Origin: Candidatus Bilophila faecipullorum
GTDB lineage: Bacteria; Desulfobacterota; Desulfovibrionia; Desulfovibrionales; Desulfovibrionaceae
Length of the DNA stretch: 46,442 nt
Assembly (NCBI GenBank): GCA_944326695.1
Contig: CALVEZ010000027.1
Span: 1 to 46,442 of the forward strand
Reading direction: 5' to 3'
The position numbers and the translations under genes are program-made. Shown here piece after piece: positions 35,726-44,800 of this stretch. Within the stretch, counting starts at the first letter, position 1; every line of letters begins with the position of its first letter. The notes below the pieces were generated by a model, which did not search any database, was not told the origin of the DNA, and saw only the letters and a list, made by a program, of their open reading frames with translations.

Positions 35726-38065
35726 ATGGATCGCCAAAAAGAGCTTCTTTTCAATGTGGGCGGGATGCATTGCGCCGCCTGTTCCTCCCGGCTGGAACGG
35801 GTTCTGAACGGGATGGACGGCATCGCGTCGGCCTCCGTAAGCCTCGCCGCCAACAGCGCCACGGTGATCCCCGCTCCCGAGCTTTCGGAGGCCGCCCGTG
35901 AAGCCCTGATCCGGCAGATTGAGGAGCGGGCCGTGGAAATGGGCTTTACCGCCACGCCCGTGGCCCCGGAAGCCGACATGGTCGACACGTGGCAGGAACA
36001 GCAGCGCGAAACCGTCCGGCATCTGGCTGATCTCAAGGCCCGACTCTGGCCCGAATTCGGCTTTACCATCCTGCTCCTGCTGGTTTCGATGGGGCACATG
36101 TGGGGGTTGCCCCTGCCCGCCGTCATCGATCCCATGCACTCGCCCGCCTCGGCCCTCAATCATGCCCTGCTCCAGCTTGCGCTCACCCTCCCTGTCATGT
36201 GGTCAGGCCGTAACTTCTATCTCGTGGGCCTCCCCAACCTGTGGCGACTGGCCCCCAACATGGACAGCCTCGTGGCGATGGGCACGGGCGCGGCCTTCCT
36301 CTACAGCCTGTGGAACACCGTGGAGATAGCGCTCGGTCACACGGGCAAGGTCCATGATCTCTATTACGAATCGGCGGCGGTCCTCATTACCCTCATTTCA
36401 CTCGGCAAGTATCTTGAAGCCGTCTCCCGCTTCCGCATGTCCGACGCCATCGGCGCGCTCATGAACCTGACCCCGGAAACGGCCCTGCGCCTCGTTTCGC
36501 CGGGCCGCTCCGATCAGACGGAGGAGGTGCCGGTGAAGGAGGTCCGGGTGGGGGATTATTTGCAGGTGAAGCCCGGGGGCCGCATCCCTGTTGACGGAAC
36601 GGTAACAAGTGGCTCCTCCAGCGTGGACGCCTCCATGCTGACGGGCGAATCCATGCCCGTGCCCGTGGCCGAGGGCAGCACCGTGGCGGGGGGGACGATG
36701 AACACCACCGGGGCCTTCGTCATGCGGGCCGAGCGCGTGGGCGCGGATACGGCCCTTGCGCGCATCATCACGCTGGTGCGCGAGGCGCAGAGCACCAAAG
36801 CGCCCATTGCACGGCTGGCGGACGAGGTCAGCCTTATTTTCGTGCCCACGGTCATGGCTCTGGCCGTCATCGCGGGGCTCGGCTGGCTCTATTGGGGCCA
36901 TGCGCCCGTTCCCGAAGCCTTCCGCATTTTCGTGGCCGTGCTGGTGGTGGCTTGTCCCTGCGCGCTGGGCCTTGCGACGCCCATTTCCATCATGGTGGCG
37001 ACGGGCCGGGGCGCGCAGATGGGCGTTCTGGTGAAGAACGGCACGGCGCTTGAGCTTGCCGGGCGGCTGGACGTGCTTGTCTTCGACAAGACCGGCACCC
37101 TTACCGAGGGCAAGCCGCGCCTCGTTTCCGTGGAATCGTTCGATCCGCTCTTTGACGAGGAGCGGATATTGAGCCTTGCCGCCTCGCTTGAGGGCGTATC
37201 CGAGCATCCGCTGGCTCTGGCCGTGACCGCCGCGGCGGAGGAGCGTTCCTTGCGCCTGTATCCGGTGAGCGATTTTGACAGCGTATCCGGGCAGGGCGTT
37301 TCGGGCACGGCGGACCTTGCCAACGAGTCCATACCGCTCCTGCTCGGCAACAGGAAGCTGATGGAGGCGCGGGGAATTGCCCTTGCCGCCGCGCTGGACG
37401 TGGATGCCCGGCTGGCCGCCCTCGCGGATTCCGGGGCAACGCCCCTGCTCCTCGCGGTGGAAGGGAAGCTGGCGGGCATGTTGGCCGTGGCCGACACCAT
37501 CAGGCCCGAGACTTCCGGCGTGATTGCGGAGCTGCGCAAGATGGGCCTGCGGGTCATCATGCTCAGCGGGGACAACCGGCGCACCGCCGAGGCCATTGCG
37601 CGCACGGCGGGCATCGACGAAGTGATCGCGGACGTATTGCCCGACGGCAAGGAAAAGGTGATCAGCGACTTGCAGGCGTCCGGCCTGCGTGTGGGCATGG
37701 TGGGCGACGGCATCAACGACGCCCCGGCCCTTGCTCGTGCGGATGTGGGCATGGCGATGGGCAACGGCATCGACGTGGCCGTGGAAGCGGGCGACATCGT
37801 GCTTCTCGGCAGCGATACCGCCTCCGGCAAGGGCTTGCGCGGCGTGGTTACGGCGCTGGAGCTCAGCCGCGCGGCCCTGCGCAACATCCGGGAGAATCTC
37901 GGCTGGGCCTTCGGCTACAATATTCTGTGCATCCCCATTGCCGCCGGGGTGCTCAAGCTCTTCGGAGGCCCCTCCCTCTCGCCCATGATCGCGGGCGCGG
38001 CGATGGCCTTCTCGTCCGTGTCGGTGGTGCTCAACGCCCTGCGGCTGCGGGGATTCGGGAAGTAG
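35726..38065 (+). CDS. copA: Copper-translocating P1B-type ATPase
   Basis: 779 residues. One N-terminal HMA domain with GMHCAAC (Cys16, Cys19), eight membrane helices, actuator motif MLTGES, the intramembrane metal site Cys410-Pro-Cys412 in VACPCALGLATP, phosphorylated Asp454 in DKTGTLTEGK, the SEHPLA nucleotide motif and GDGINDAPAL. The CPC motif together with the neighbouring chaperone points to Cu(I) export. GGAGAGG precedes the ATG. It reads away from the copZ-like gene and ends in a 26-bp hairpin. Confidence 0.94.
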   Translation: MDRQKELLFNVGGMHCAACSSRLERVLNGMDGIASASVSLAANSATVIPAPELSEAAREALIRQIEERAVEMGFTATPVAPEADMVDTWQEQQRETVRHLADLKARLWPEFGFTILLLLVSMGHMWGLPLPAVIDPMHSPASALNHALLQLALTLPVMWSGRNFYLVGLPNLWRLAPNMDSLVAMGTGAAFLYSLWNTVEIALGHTGKVHDLYYESAAVLITLISLGKYLEAVSRFRMSDAIGALMNLTPETALRLVSPGRSDQTEEVPVKEVRVGDYLQVKPGGRIPVDGTVTSGSSSVDASMLTGESMPVPVAEGSTVAGGTMNTTGAFVMRAERVGADTALARIITLVREAQSTKAPIARLADEVSLIFVPTVMALAVIAGLGWLYWGHAPVPEAFRIFVAVLVVACPCALGLATPISIMVATGRGAQMGVLVKNGTALELAGRLDVLVFDKTGTLTEGKPRLVSVESFDPLFDEERILSLAASLEGVSEHPLALAVTAAAEERSLRLYPVSDFDSVSGQGVSGTADLANESIPLLLGNRKLMEARGIALAAALDVDARLAALADSGATPLLLAVEGKLAGMLAVADTIRPETSGVIAELRKMGLRVIMLSGDNRRTAEAIARTAGIDEVIADVLPDGKEKVISDLQASGLRVGMVGDGINDAPALARADVGMAMGNGIDVAVEAGDIVLLGSDTASGKGLRGVVTALELSRAALRNIRENLGWAFGYNILCIPIAAGVLKLFGGPSLSPMIAGAAMAFSSVSVVLNALRLRGFGK

Positions 38066-38089
38066 GAGAGGTGGGGGGATGATGGCGAA

Positions 38090-38205
38090 CCGGGGAGGGG
38101 AGGAAGGGCCTTTCTGAAGAAAGGCCCTTCCTCCCCTCCCCGGACCCCTCCCCTCCTTCCCCAAAGACGTTCGACTGGTGGGGAGGCCGCGCGGCGGGAG
38201 TCCCT
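38090..38205 (+). repeat. C-rich 3'-end repeat (family 1) after copA
   Basis: A perfect 26-bp hairpin with a two-nt loop (38090-38143, tip TTTCT-GA-AGAAA) starts 25 nt after the copA stop. Then GGACCCCTCCCCTCCTTCCC, CAAAGACGTTCGACT, and a 25-nt segment (38180-38204) matching the copy near 395-419 at 24 of 25 positions. The best-preserved full copy in the window. Confidence 0.75.
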
Positions 38206-38283
38206 GTCGCTCGAAAAGCGCGGGGCGGAGAAAGAAAGCCTTTTGAGAGGCGCGGCCGTCCGGGAAAAGGCGACGGAAGAAAG

Positions 38284-38317
38284 GGAAAGGCCCGACAGCA
38301 CGCTGTCGGGCCTTTCC
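38284..38317 (+). terminator. Strong hairpin, probable terminator
   Basis: GGAAAGGCCCGACAGC pairs perfectly with its complement over 16 bp; the tail TTCATAAAAAAA is not T-rich, so efficiency is uncertain. The outer half (GGAAAGGCCCGA) is the same as in the terminator at 214-246. Positions 38318-38640 hold no gene; that stretch is unusually AT-rich for this genome and I see nothing else in it. Confidence 0.5.
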
Positions 38318-38654
38318 TTCATAAAAAAATGTTCACGAAAAGACGTTTTTCTCGCGGCGGAAGCGGCAGGCGGGTGGAGACATTTTCCTGTTTTTCTCTC
38401 CGTTTTTGAAAGGCTCTGTCACAGGAAATGCTTAACAGTTTTTAAACATCACTGAATTTCAGAAGTTTTCACCATTTTTGAGGCGACAGGCTCCACAATG
38501 CGAAAACGCTCGTCTCCATTATTGGAAAATCACCGAGGAAGCATATCAATCACTTACTATGAGAGAATCTTTTGAAAAAGCGCAAAACCCCAGAGAACAG
38601 CTTCCTGAGGCGAATCCGGGAGACGTCCGCCGTGGACGCAGAGGACGCGCACCC

Positions 38655-38750
38655 CGTACCCCCGTCGACCCTTACAAAAATCTTTGAAGGGGTGGGGGAG
38701 GTTTGGAGGGGGCGGGGAAACTTTCTCCAGAAAGTTTCCCCGCCCCCTCC
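38655..38750 (-). repeat. C-rich 3'-end repeat (family 1) after lysA
   Basis: Read on the minus strand a perfect 22-bp hairpin (38705-38750, tip TTTCT-GG-AGAAA) starts 14 nt after the lysA stop. Then CCAAACCTCCCCCACCCCTT, CAAAGATTTTTGTAAGGGT follows, closely like the sequence at the left edge of the window. Confidence 0.72.
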
Positions 38751-38764
38751 AATCTCTCAATCTC

Positions 38765-40039
38765 CTACTCTTCCACAAAAAACTTCGCCAAATCCTCGAC
38801 CGTCTCGCGGCGGCGGATGAGCTTGGGCGTGCCGTCGCTGGTGATGAGCACTTCGGCGGCGCGGGGCCGCTGGTTGTAGCTGGAGGACATGACGAAACCG
38901 TAGGCCCCGGCATCGAGAACGCCGAGGACGTCGCCTTCCTTGATCAGGGGAAGCTGGCGCTTCTTGGCGAGGATGTCGCCGCTCTCGCAGATGTTGCCGA
39001 CGACGCTCTGCTCGACAAGCTCGTCGTCGGGCTGGCCGTTTTCACGGTAGATTTCGATGTCGTGGAAAGAATCGTACATGGCCGGGCGCACCAGCACGTT
39101 GAAGCCGAGGTCCGTGCCCACATAGCGGTTGGGGCCGTTGAACTTGGTGGCATGGACCGTGCCCAGCAGCACGCCGCATTCGGCCACGACGTAACGTCCC
39201 GGCTCGATGAAGAACTTGCCCTTATACCCCGTTTCGCCCACCCATTGCGTAAGCTTGGCGTGGAGCTGGCGGCCGAGGGATTCCATGTCGAGGCGGGGCT
39301 GCTCGTCATATTTATGGTAGGGGATGCCCAGCCCGCCGCCGAAATCGATGATCTCAAGGCCGGCGAAGAGATCGGACAAATCGGACTGGATGAAGTGCAG
39401 CAGAAAATCAATGGCGTTGAGATAGTTGTCCGGCTCCATGAACAGGGAGCCGATGTGCTGGTTGACCCCGGCCAGCGTCAGTTTGTGCTTGGCGAGCAGG
39501 GCGCGCACCTCGTCCAGCGAGGTGGGATCGATGCCGAATTTGGTTTCTTTCCCGGCGGTGATCACCTTGACGTGATGCCCGGCCCCGATGCCGGGGTTGA
39601 TGCGAATCATGACCTTGCCGCCGGGGTTGACGGTACCGTAAAGATCAAGCTGCGAGAGGGAATCCACGCTGACGAGCAGGCCGTTTTCCACGGCGTTGCG
39701 CATTTCGTCGGCGGAGACGTTGTTGCAGACGTAGAGGAGGTTGTCCGCCGTGAAGCCCGCGAGCTTGTTCATATACAGCTCGCCCGGCGACATGGCGTCG
39801 GCATGGCAGCCCTCTTCACGCACGATGCGCAGAAGGGCGGGGTTCGTATTCGCCTTGGCCGAGTAGTTCACGTGAAAGCCGGGCAGATCGGACAGGCCGG
39901 TAAGGTCCCGGCACCGTTGGCGGAGCACGTTTTCATTATACACGTAAAGGGGCGTGCCGTAACGGGAAGCCAGCTCGCGCGGGCTCGTGTTTCCAAAAAA
40001 ATTGACCTTGTCGGTCTGGACGGAACGAACGTTTGACAT
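38765..40039 (-). CDS. lysA: Diaminopimelate decarboxylase
   Basis: 424 residues. PLP enzyme that makes lysine from meso-diaminopimelate, the last step of the pathway. PLP-binding Lys62 in VNYSAKANTNPALLR, the Gly-rich phosphate loop IIDFGGGLGIPY, and the catalytic Cys in GNICESGDILAK are intact; DAGAYGFVMSSSYNQRPRAA is the C-terminal signature. GAGGAT lies seven nt before the ATG chosen; two earlier in-frame Met codons overlap it. It appears monocistronic, with no dapF neighbour. Confidence 0.95.
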   Translation of the reverse strand: MSNVRSVQTDKVNFFGNTSPRELASRYGTPLYVYNENVLRQRCRDLTGLSDLPGFHVNYSAKANTNPALLRIVREEGCHADAMSPGELYMNKLAGFTADNLLYVCNNVSADEMRNAVENGLLVSVDSLSQLDLYGTVNPGGKVMIRINPGIGAGHHVKVITAGKETKFGIDPTSLDEVRALLAKHKLTLAGVNQHIGSLFMEPDNYLNAIDFLLHFIQSDLSDLFAGLEIIDFGGGLGIPYHKYDEQPRLDMESLGRQLHAKLTQWVGETGYKGKFFIEPGRYVVAECGVLLGTVHATKFNGPNRYVGTDLGFNVLVRPAMYDSFHDIEIYRENGQPDDELVEQSVVGNICESGDILAKKRQLPLIKEGDVLGVLDAGAYGFVMSSSYNQRPRAAEVLITSDGTPKLIRRRETVEDLAKFFVEE

Positions 40040-40261
40040 GGGCATCCTCATAAATGGGAAAAGATTACGGCGTCAAAGTATCAGGCTGCACGGTGCTGTC
40101 AATAGAGGAGGTGATGCTCAAAGTATTATTAGCTATATAGGTATGTTATGAATATACAAGATTGTGAGCCCACAACCTGGGCCATGCCCGGGGCGGCCGC
40201 ATTTGACTTTCCACCCGTCTGGGGACATGGTAGAACATAAAACTTCATCAAGGAGCCTTTC

Positions 40262-40684
40262 ATGGCAATCAAAGACGGCGATACCGTTCGTGTTCATTAT
40301 ACCGGCACTTTTTCCGACGGAGAAGTGTTCGATTCCTCCCGGGACCGCGAGCCGCTGGAATTCACCATCGGCGACGAAAGCCTTATTTCCGGTTTTGAGG
40401 ACGCGCTTCTTGGGCACGAAAAGGGCGACAGGTTCACGGTGACCATTCCCGCTGATGAAGCCTACGGCGAGCACCTTGATGAACTGCTCATGGAAGTGCC
40501 GCTCAGCGAGGTGCCCGAAGACATCAAGCCCGAAGTGGGCATGATGCTGCAAATCGCCACGGACGATGGGGATATGGAAGTACAGATCGTCGACGTGAAC
40601 GACCGCGTGGTTGTGCTGGACGCCAACCATCCGCTGGCCGGGGAAGACCTGACCTTCGACATCGAAGTCGTCGACGTCAAATAG
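40262..40684 (+). CDS. slyD: FKBP-type peptidyl-prolyl isomerase, SlyD type
   Basis: 140 residues. Folding catalyst and chaperone. The FKBP half starts DGDTVRVHYTGTFSDGEVFD and the insert-in-flap (IF) chaperone domain spans about 65-120; the FKBP half resumes in VVLDANHPLAGEDLTFDIEV. The His/Cys-rich metal tail of E. coli SlyD is absent, so a nickel storage role is unlikely. AAGGAGCC precedes the ATG. It is alone between divergent and terminated neighbours. Confidence 0.93.
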   Translation: MAIKDGDTVRVHYTGTFSDGEVFDSSRDREPLEFTIGDESLISGFEDALLGHEKGDRFTVTIPADEAYGEHLDELLMEVPLSEVPEDIKPEVGMMLQIATDDGDMEVQIVDVNDRVVVLDANHPLAGEDLTFDIEVVDVK

Positions 40685-40697
40685 GCTTTGCGCGCAG

Positions 40698-40730
40698 GCT
40701 CCGATTCGGTTATACTGAATCGGAGCTTTG
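40698..40730 (+). terminator. Probable terminator of slyD
   Basis: GCTCCGATTC pairs with GAATCGGAGC across a nine-nt loop, followed by TTTGTTG. It begins 14 nt after the slyD stop. Confidence 0.7.
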
Positions 40731-40797
40731 TTGCGGCGGGGTTTTACGGAAGCGGAAGACGCGTCCGTTGTTTTGGACTTCAGGCTCTGGAGGAGAC

Positions 40798-41379
40798 ATG
40801 AAAGTTGTTTTCGAGATCACCGGATTGAGTTGTGACCTTGCGCTCCATCCCATCTCGCCCCAGACGGCGGAAAGTATGCGCGAGGGCGGGCGCGACGTGT
40901 ATAGCCAGAAATACATGAACTGGTGGCGGAGGGGGAATACCCGCACCTTCGGTATGCGCATCAACGAATCTTCCGAAATCCGTTTGCAGGTGGACGGCAA
41001 GGATGTCCCCTTCAACGCCAACCTGCTTTACCGCAACGTCTACACGCTGCGGCAGCGGATGTATCTTTCCAGCAAGGCGCAGTTTCTGGCCGTTCTCGGG
41101 TACGACAACGAAACCTGTACCTTCCGGTGGATTTGGGACAACATCGAAGACTTTGATCCCGCCAAGTTCAACTTCGTGGTCACCGATTGGGACAACGTGC
41201 TCAACACCAAGGGCTACCGCGTCCTCGACAACGTCTTTTATGACGGCAAGCACGCCGACGACGAGGAATGGCTGAACCCGAGCGGCTTCACCCTTATGGA
41301 CCCCATCGTTCTCGATCTCGACGACGTCCGCCGCGAGATTGAAGAAGAGCTGAAGGGTACCGCCGTTTACGACCGCTAG
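40798..41379 (+). CDS. Unknown cytosolic protein, Trp-rich
   Basis: 193 residues, not recognised. No signal peptide or membrane helix. It is acidic toward the C terminus (DLDDVRREIEEELKG) and rich in Trp and Tyr: KYMNWWRRGNTRTFG, FRWIWDNIEDFDP, VVTDWDNVLN. Strand-helix alternation suggests a compact alpha/beta fold. GGAGGAG lies directly before the ATG, and a strong terminator follows, so it is a real, probably well-expressed gene. It follows slyD by 113 nt including a hairpin. Confidence 0.8.
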   Translation: MKVVFEITGLSCDLALHPISPQTAESMREGGRDVYSQKYMNWWRRGNTRTFGMRINESSEIRLQVDGKDVPFNANLLYRNVYTLRQRMYLSSKAQFLAVLGYDNETCTFRWIWDNIEDFDPAKFNFVVTDWDNVLNTKGYRVLDNVFYDGKHADDEEWLNPSGFTLMDPIVLDLDDVRREIEEELKGTAVYDR

Positions 41380-41421
41380 GCCCTGAGCCGGAAGATGGCG
41401 CTCCCGCCGCTTTTGAAAGAG

Positions 41422-41451
41422 AAAACCTCCGTTGCCGACGGAGGTTTTTTT
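41422..41451 (+). terminator. Rho-independent terminator
   Basis: AAAACCTCCGT pairs perfectly with ACGGAGGTTTT around TGCCG, running into seven T. It ends the unknown Trp-rich gene. Confidence 0.92.
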
Positions 41452-41500
41452 ATGGCTTTAGCCCTTTGAAGGAACAGAACCGGTGAAAGAGATTCGCTTG

Positions 41501-41590
41501 GTGGATGGTATGCGTGCGGCAGGCCGGTCAGGATAGTCCCTTCACAATCCTTTGACACCGATGGAAGGTATGTGCGCGGCAGGCCGGACA
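41501..41590 (+). repeat. Two-copy 30-nt direct repeat, 60-nt period
   Basis: GGTATGCGTGCGGCAGGCCG at 41507 and GGTATGTGCGCGGCAGGCCG at 41567 lie exactly 60 nt apart; the other 30 nt of each unit are not similar. The surrounding gap 41452-41751 shows no gene. Confidence 0.6.
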
Positions 41591-41751
41591 CGTTCCGCAA
41601 GGTCCAGCCGTCTTGGAGAGGCGGATGATGCGCGCCGCAGTCCGGGGCGAGGGGATGAAGATGCGACGGGAGCCTATGTCAGGTGATGCGCTGGGCGGGC
41701 CGGAGGCGGCTTCTCCGCAGGGCGCGCGGGGTTCCTTGCGGTCCGAAATCA

Positions 41752-41783
41752 GGAGGGGCCTCCCGGTTTCGGAAGGCCCCTCC
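41752..41783. terminator. Hairpin at the 3' end of the sensor-like gene
   Basis: GGAGGGGCCT-C-CCG pairs with CGG-A-AGGCCCCTCC (13 pairs, one mismatch) around GTTT. It lies about 60 nt past the stop of the minus-strand gene; T-runs on either side are short. Confidence 0.45.
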
Positions 41784-41845
41784 TTTGCAGCGTATGGGAC
41801 AGGTTCTTGCCCCTGATACGGAAAAACGCGGGGCGTGTTTCTTTT

Positions 41846-44800
41846 TTAGTCTTCTTCAAAAGAGGCCCGGTTACGGTTGATGGCCGCTACCAGATCGGGG
41901 ATAAGCTGGGCGATTTCCGCCGTTTTTCGGGCGCAGGCCGCTTCTTCGAGGCAGCGCGCCGGATCGCTGAGCCCCCGCAGATCGTAGTGTTCCGCCAGTT
42001 GGCCGATACGTCCCGCCGCTTCGCACACGGCATGGGCGTCGCCCGCCTGCTCCGCCCGGATAGCCCGTCCGAGGGCGGCGTCGAGTTCCGTCAGCAGCTT
42101 GCGGATGTCTTCATCGGTGGCCTCTTCCGGTACGGTTTCCGTCCCCCTGTCTTCCTTTTCCGGCGTGAACGGGGCGCTTTCGTTGTCCGTGGGTGCTGAG
42201 GCGGCCTCTGGCGTCGGCTGGAGCCTATCCGTTTCCTTTTCTGCGCCGTCGTCCGACAGGGCGGGGAGGGCTTGCTCCTCTTGCGGGGAGGGCGGCAGGG
42301 CGGCTTCTTCCTGCGCCTCTTCTTTGGGCCCGTCCGGGAGGGGATGGGCCAGCTCAACGATGTCTTCGATGTCCAGCGTGCCCGTGGAAGGCGTGGGACG
42401 GGAGCCCTGCGCGCAGGGTTTCAGGCGGGCGGCCTCTTCAAGCAGGGAGTCGCCGCCCGTATCCTTTGGCGCAGGCAGATCGCCGAAGAGATCGGGCAAA
42501 GGCTGGGCCGTGCCGTGTGCAGCGCCTTCCGCCGAGGGCGTGATGGTTTGGCTCAGAGTGATAACGTCCGAGGCCGGAGAAGAAGGCGCCTCCGCGGCCT
42601 GTCCCGCACGCGCCGGGGCGTCTTTTCTAAAGGCGATATCTTCCCATCCCGTGAGCGAGAGGGGGGCGTCTTTGGGCGTAGCGGCTGGCTCGGACAGGGG
42701 CTGGCCCAGTTCCAGAACGTCACCCTCTGAGGCTTCCGCGTCCTTGGAAGCGTCTGCGGCGGGTGAGGCGGAGGGCGTCAGCGCCGTAGGCAGATTCAGT
42801 TCAAGGGGAGACTCGGCAGGCCGGGTTTCCGGGACGGCTGGCGTGGGAGCGTCGTCGGTTTGGGGATCGAGCGAAAGCGGCCTGACGATGGGCATGGGTT
42901 CCCCTACCCATTCGTCCGCGTCGTTGCCGAGGGACAAGGTTGACGCGGGGGCGGCGGAGGCATCCTGCGCGGACGGGACCGCCGGGGAAGGGGAAACGGG
43001 CCGGGCCGGAGAAACGGTTTCCGGAGTGGGGGCCGTTCCGTTGTTTTCCGCGTTGTCTTTTTTGACGATGGGCATGGGCTCGCCCACCCATTCCGTAGCG
43101 TTTTCCGGCGCGGAGGAGCGGGAAGGCGCGCGCTTGAGCCGTTCTTCCAGAGGATTGGAACGGGGGCGGGGCTGTGGCGAGGGCATGGCGTCCGCCTTGC
43201 TGATGGGCATGGGCTCGCCCACGCTGGACAGTTTGAGGGGCTTTTCGGACGTCTTTTCCGTGAGCGTGAGCGGTTCTTCCTCGTGAGGCGCGGCAGGCGA
43301 GGCCGTGGTGCCGCTGCTGCGCAGGCGTTGGAAAAGCGAGGCCAGAAGGCCCGGCTTGGAGGCGTTGCGTTCCGGCGTGTCCTTGTGGGCTTCGGGCGCG
43401 GAAAGATCAGGGAGATCGGGAAGGATCGGTTTGGCTTCGGGCGCGGGGGCCGTTTCGGGCTCGGGCTTGGCTTCGGGGGCGTAGTCGCGGGGACGCCGGG
43501 TGACGGGAGCGAGGCGCAGGGCGAGGATACGCACTTCCTTGCGCGTCACGGGCTTGCGCAGGAAATGGGTGCAGCCCGCGCGCCGCAGGGCTTCGATCTG
43601 CTCGTCATTGTTGATCAGCGCGAGGATGGAGGCGAGAGGGAGGCTGTGTTCTCCCTCAAAAACGCGGAGGGCCGCCACGGTACTGCCGACGGCGTCCACA
43701 GGCATGTCGTCGTCGAAGATGAGCAGGGCGGCGGGGGCGCGACGGTAACGTTTTTGCGCCTCTTCCGGGCTGCGCGCCTCAATGATTTCATGCGGCAGTT
43801 CGTCGAGATAGAAGGACAGCATCTGCCGGTTGGCCGGAACGCTGCTGACCACGATGATGCGCAGGTTCCCGGACGGACGCGGGGACTCCGCGCCGTCTTC
43901 CGCCTCGGGGGTAGCGGGAAGGGGACGGTCCTCGGCGCAGGCGGTGAGGTGCAGGCTGAACGAAACCGAGGTGCCTTTCGGCCCGCTTTCCAGCGAGACG
44001 TGCTCACCCTCGGGTCCGGCCAGTTCCCAGGCCCGGATGAGGGCCAGCGTGCTGCGGCCAAGCGGCGGCATTCCCGTGCCCGTGTCCGAGACGGTGAAGA
44101 GCAGGTGTCCGGGATCGGTGCTTTCCGGCACGCGCTGGGCGCGGACCTGCACGGTTCCATGCTCGGTGGCGAGCACGGCGCTCTCCACCAGCAGTGCCAG
44201 TACAGCGGCGAGCTGGGAACGGTTGCCTTCGTAGCAGCGAGGCAGGTGCGGCGCTGTGAACCATGACAGGCCGAGGTTTTTGGATTCGGCAAGGCTCGAC
44301 ACTGCGTCGTGCGTTTCGAGCAGAAGTTGATTGAGATCGAAGCGTTCCGTCGCGGCGGGATTGGGGCGTGAGGACGTCCGGCCCATGTTGCCGATGGCAG
44401 TGGCAAGGTTGCGGGCGGTCACGCCGAGCGTGGCAGTGCGGCGTCTGGCTTCGCCGGAAAGGGGGGCCTGATCCACGGCGCTGATGGCTCGCAGCAGGGC
44501 GTCGAGGGGGGCGCGCAGCGTTTCCTCAACCATGCCTGCGGTCAGCGGCGCTTGCAGGGCCTCGGGATGGGGAGCCCGGCGCGGGGAAACGGCGGGCGCG
44601 TCCAGTCCGGCAGCCTCCGGTGCGGCAAAGGAGGCGAGCTCAAGCGCCCCCTCCGGGCCGGGGACGGGGAGCCGGTCGAGAGGTGTGGTTTCGGGGAAGC
44701 CGCCGAGTTCAAGGGCGGCTACGCCGGCTTTGCCTGTTTTCGGCGCTTCCCGTGTGCTCCGGTTGGGGGCGGGGAGGAGTTTCGGGCTGGGGCTGAGTGC

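Noticed and set aside
36398..38164. 588-codon open frame opposite copA
   Set aside because: Antisense to all copA motifs; Gly/His/Arg-rich shadow.
38478..38687. 69-codon frame in the gap between copA and lysA
   Set aside because: Composition is random-like, no good ribosome binding site, and it runs into the lysA-side repeat.
38684..40036. 450-codon open frame opposite lysA
   Set aside because: Antisense to a complete lysA with PLP and Cys active-site motifs.
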